Source of the DNA: DATJLY01 sp963729295
Lineage (GTDB): Bacteria; Pseudomonadota; Alphaproteobacteria; ATCC43930; CGMCC-115725
DNA: 64,000 bases
Assembly: GCA_963729295.1 (NCBI GenBank)
Contig: CAVSNJ010000004.1
Location: forward strand, 307,488 to 371,487
Reading direction: 5' to 3'
Below, one piece after another: positions 62,701 to 64,000 of the stretch. Each line of letters begins with the position of its first letter. Within the stretch, counting starts at the first letter, position 1. The position numbers and the translations under genes were made by a program. Under the pieces are notes generated by a model. It was not told where the DNA came from. It did not search any database and saw only the letters and a list, made by a program, of their open reading frames with translations.

Positions 62701-63773
62701 TTCACATCCTGCTGAACGTATTCCGGGTCGGTAGCGACATCCCCGATCTGCACGACCGTTCCTGCGATGGCGGTACGTCCCGCAATGGAGCCTCGATTCA
62801 GGCGATAGGGCCGTTCTCGAACCACGGCCGAAAGTTGCTTGCTGAGACCATAGGTCGACAGGTAGCGGAACCCGTCTCCCTCGCGTACCGTCAGACCGCC
62901 GCCATCGGCATTGCAAAGCCGCGCCGCGGTTTCCATCAGCGTATCGAGCACCGGCTGGAGGTCGAAGGTCGAGCCGCTGATGACCTTCAGCACGTCGCTG
63001 GTCGCGGTCTGGTATTCGAGTGATTGCTGCAAATCGCCCGTGCGCTGGCTCAACGCGGTCAGGAGGCGCGCGTTCTCCATCGCGATCGCCGACTGGTCGG
63101 CGAAGCTTCGCGCCAGCGCGACTTGCCGGTCGGTGAAGGGCCGCGCTTCCTGGCGGTAGACGGTGAAGGCACCGATAAACGCGCCATCCTTCATGATCGG
63201 CACGAGGAGCATGGAGCGGATGCCGCCATCCTCGACCGCCGAGACCGTCACCGGGATGCGACGGCCATAGGCTTCCGATTGCGACAGGTCGGCAATATGA
63301 AATATGGACCCGGTCTCCCAGCGTGGCCCCAACATGGTCCGTGGCCGAATCCGATTGTGCGTCAGAAAATGCGTGAACCGTTCCGGCGCGTTGTGCAACG
63401 CGAGGTACCTGATGAATTCGCCCTCGAGAACCAGCAGTCCGCCGAACGGGGCATCGCACAGCCGCATCGCCCGCTCCAGGATGGCGTCGAACGCGGGCGC
63501 GGGATCGCCGGACGAGCGGTTTATGATGTCCAGAATTTCCGCGGTCGCGGTCTGCTGCGCCAACGCCTCGTCGCGCTCGGCACGGAGTTGTGCCAGCGTC
63601 TCAGCGGGCGCCCGCGGGTTTCGGCGCGGTTTGGCGGGCGCTTTCTTTCGTGGCGCAACGAGAGGCCGTTTCGGCTTCGCGGCTTGTCCCCGCGTCGGGG
63701 GCGCCGAGCGGAGCTTTGCCGCCGCTTTCCCCGGTTTGGCGCCCGCGCCCGGTCCGTTTCTTCGTCGCCGCAT
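59733..63773 (-). CDS. five-GAF, PAS sensor histidine kinase, soluble
   Basis: The 1346-residue protein has a basic, proline-rich lead (to about 60), five GAF domains in tandem (each about 170 residues, repeating TATxxVLxVI and FADQAVIAIENARLL), a PAS domain (VTFDNMGDAVIMFDGEQRLVAWN) and a kinase (LTAGIAHEIKNPLNFVNNF with His near residue 1102; VRDNGTGIP; TGEGTGLGLSIS). No membrane helix is visible, so it senses small molecules, redox or light in the cytoplasm. Start is uncertain: ATG 63773 (behind GGGGA) is chosen over 63785 and the unsupported 63944. First gene of kinase-receiver-cyclase. Confidence 0.85.
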   Translation of the reverse strand: MRRRRNGPGAGAKPGKAAAKLRSAPPTRGQAAKPKRPLVAPRKKAPAKPRRNPRAPAETLAQLRAERDEALAQQTATAEILDIINRSSGDPAPAFDAILERAMRLCDAPFGGLLVLEGEFIRYLALHNAPERFTHFLTHNRIRPRTMLGPRWETGSIFHIADLSQSEAYGRRIPVTVSAVEDGGIRSMLLVPIMKDGAFIGAFTVYRQEARPFTDRQVALARSFADQSAIAMENARLLTALSQRTGDLQQSLEYQTATSDVLKVISGSTFDLQPVLDTLMETAARLCNADGGGLTVREGDGFRYLSTYGLSKQLSAVVRERPYRLNRGSIAGRTAIAGTVVQIGDVATDPEYVQQDVKELNEVHGALGVPMMRDEEVFGTFSLTRNRVEPFTERQIGLIRTFADQAVIAIENARLVTDLRKRTNDLQQSLEYQTATSDVLKVISRSTFDLQPVLDKLVETAGQLCGADGGIALALRDGEVYRYAAIRGVSDEFGETLRRQVVVPGQETIAGRAALEGKVVHVEDLAADPHFVMRTAVTVDRIGSVLGVPMLREGTVVGTFSLARRRVEPFTDRQIELVRTFADQAVIAIENARLLTELREALDRQTATADVLQVINSSPGDLAPVFDAILEKAHTLCGASRGALFLYDGAVFRAMAVHGYPDELALLLRRGAAAAGGAQPRPLLEGARFVHIHDLFEFDDPIARQVATRGGVRTNLLLPLRKDDKLLGMISCNRGEVRPFTEKEIALLESFAAQAVIAMDNARLLSELRESLEQQRAMAEVLGVINANPGDLQPVFDAVLEKAHALCGSGHGTLFLRDGDYFRPAAMRGVPEPIAERLRDGILGADIPLSQPLLDGERFVHLIDMARLDHPMMRLAYANGVRTLLSVPLRQGGTVLGVIVAARFEAQRFSDSQIALLESFAAQAVIAMDNARLLDEIRQRQAELRVTFDNMGDAVIMFDGEQRLVAWNCNFLNMVDIPEEWLKTPQTYTSLVHYFTERGEFGDTAPPDVGGPDRDGDVRPIRYERTRPDSRVLEVRRNPIPGGAGFVFIYSDITERKLAERSILAAREAAERALADLKLAQGNLIQAEKMASLGALTAGIAHEIKNPLNFVNNFASLSNDLLGELKETAAPAFATLDAAKRGEIDEAMEMLSGNLEKIQEHGRRADGIVKSMLAHSRGGSGDRREADVNALVEESLNLAFHGARAQDQNFNITLERDYDQAVKPIELVPQDLTRVFLNLCGNGFYAANKRRREGGDAGFRPVLRVATRELGDAVEVRVRDNGTGIPPELKDKLFQPFFTTKPTGEGTGLGLSISYDIVTQQHGGTIAVESRVDDFTEFTIRLPRKR

Positions 63774-64000
63774 CGCGATCCCCATTCGCAAAGGTACACC
63801 TCGCGCATTCGATGCCGCAAATGGGATTTGACGAAAGTGCGACGCCGTGGTTAGCGCGAGGCGAAGGCTCCCGGACGGGCAACTATGATCGATGTTAGCC
63901 GTCACTTGGTGTCCGCTCTGGAGCGGCGGGGGCATGTGCCGCAACGACCGGAATGGGCGCGAAGCCGACCTGAAGCCATATCTACTCTGACTTGTTCAAT
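63774..64000. repeat. upstream region of the GAF kinase with repeat remnant
   Basis: No gene is supported before the window end. GGTGTCCGCTCTGGAGCGGC at about 63911 and CGACCGGAATGGGCGC at 63938 are copies of dispersed repeat blocks also seen at 51810-51930. Kinase promoter elements are not evident. Confidence 0.45.

Overview
The window is GC-rich bacterial chromosome, most likely from an alphaproteobacterium of the Hyphomicrobiales (Bradyrhizobiaceae/Xanthobacteraceae-like). The grounds are the Sinorhizobium-type arsenic operon that uses an aquaporin instead of an efflux pump, the style of the GAF and adenylate cyclase signalling genes, the PaoABC-type molybdenum hydroxylase, and numerous dispersed intergenic repeat remnants. 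This assignment is inference; no rRNA or tRNA is present to settle it.

Layout. 0-10 kb: two fused gene stumps (gcvH, redoxin), a three-subunit molybdenum-iron-flavin aldehyde oxidoreductase, a frameshifted osmC, a cupin, an enolase-superfamily stump, a MOSC-ferredoxin reductase-ferredoxin fusion, a disulfide reductase with a SnoaL-like partner, and an alkyladenine glycosylase. 10-16 kb: a pgi stump, an MFS transporter, and a MarR-EmrAB efflux operon with a readable promoter and operators. 16-21 kb: a YghU glutathione transferase, an ohr stump, a CocE-like hydrolase, and a CNB-thioredoxin-reductase-like protein with its UBP zinc finger partner. 21-27 kb: a HAD phosphatase and a signalling locus (hybrid kinase, lone receiver, divergent receiver-cyclase). 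27-29.5 kb: arsR-arsI-arsC-aqpS. 29.6-38.3 kb: a lone solute-binding protein, then a catabolic operon (ring-hydroxylating dioxygenase, dihydrodiol dehydrogenase, LigB-type extradiol dioxygenase) ending in an ABC solute-binding protein and permease.

38.3-49.5 kb is the most scrambled part: a phage terminase stump, a 21-bp repeat array, a protease-like protein that has lost its whole catalytic triad next to a LuxR regulator, a chimeric protease stump, an ABC-F ATPase, a broken transporter gene with an intact luciferase-like oxidoreductase, an acyl-CoA dehydrogenase stump cut by an IS1182-like element, and an Ada-AlkA/Ogt alkylation repair pair. 49.5-57.5 kb is a second catabolic segment: luciferase-like oxidoreductase, dihydroxyphthalate decarboxylase-like protein, two methionine-synthase/UROD-like TIM barrels, and another solute-binding protein plus permease. 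57.5-64 kb holds an integrase stump and a second signalling operon (five-GAF kinase, receiver, receiver-cyclase).

Overall the region is an accessory, catabolic and stress-resistance mosaic. At least fourteen gene fragments or frameshifted genes sit between intact operons, often touching copies of a short repeat family with the core TGTCCGCT/AGCGGACA. The aromatic operon at 31-38 kb and the segment at 49-57 kb look like parts of one phthalate-like degradation scheme. Two separate loci couple two-component phosphorelay to class III cyclases, so cAMP signalling appears to be a theme. Function calls rest on family motifs read by eye; no database search was run.
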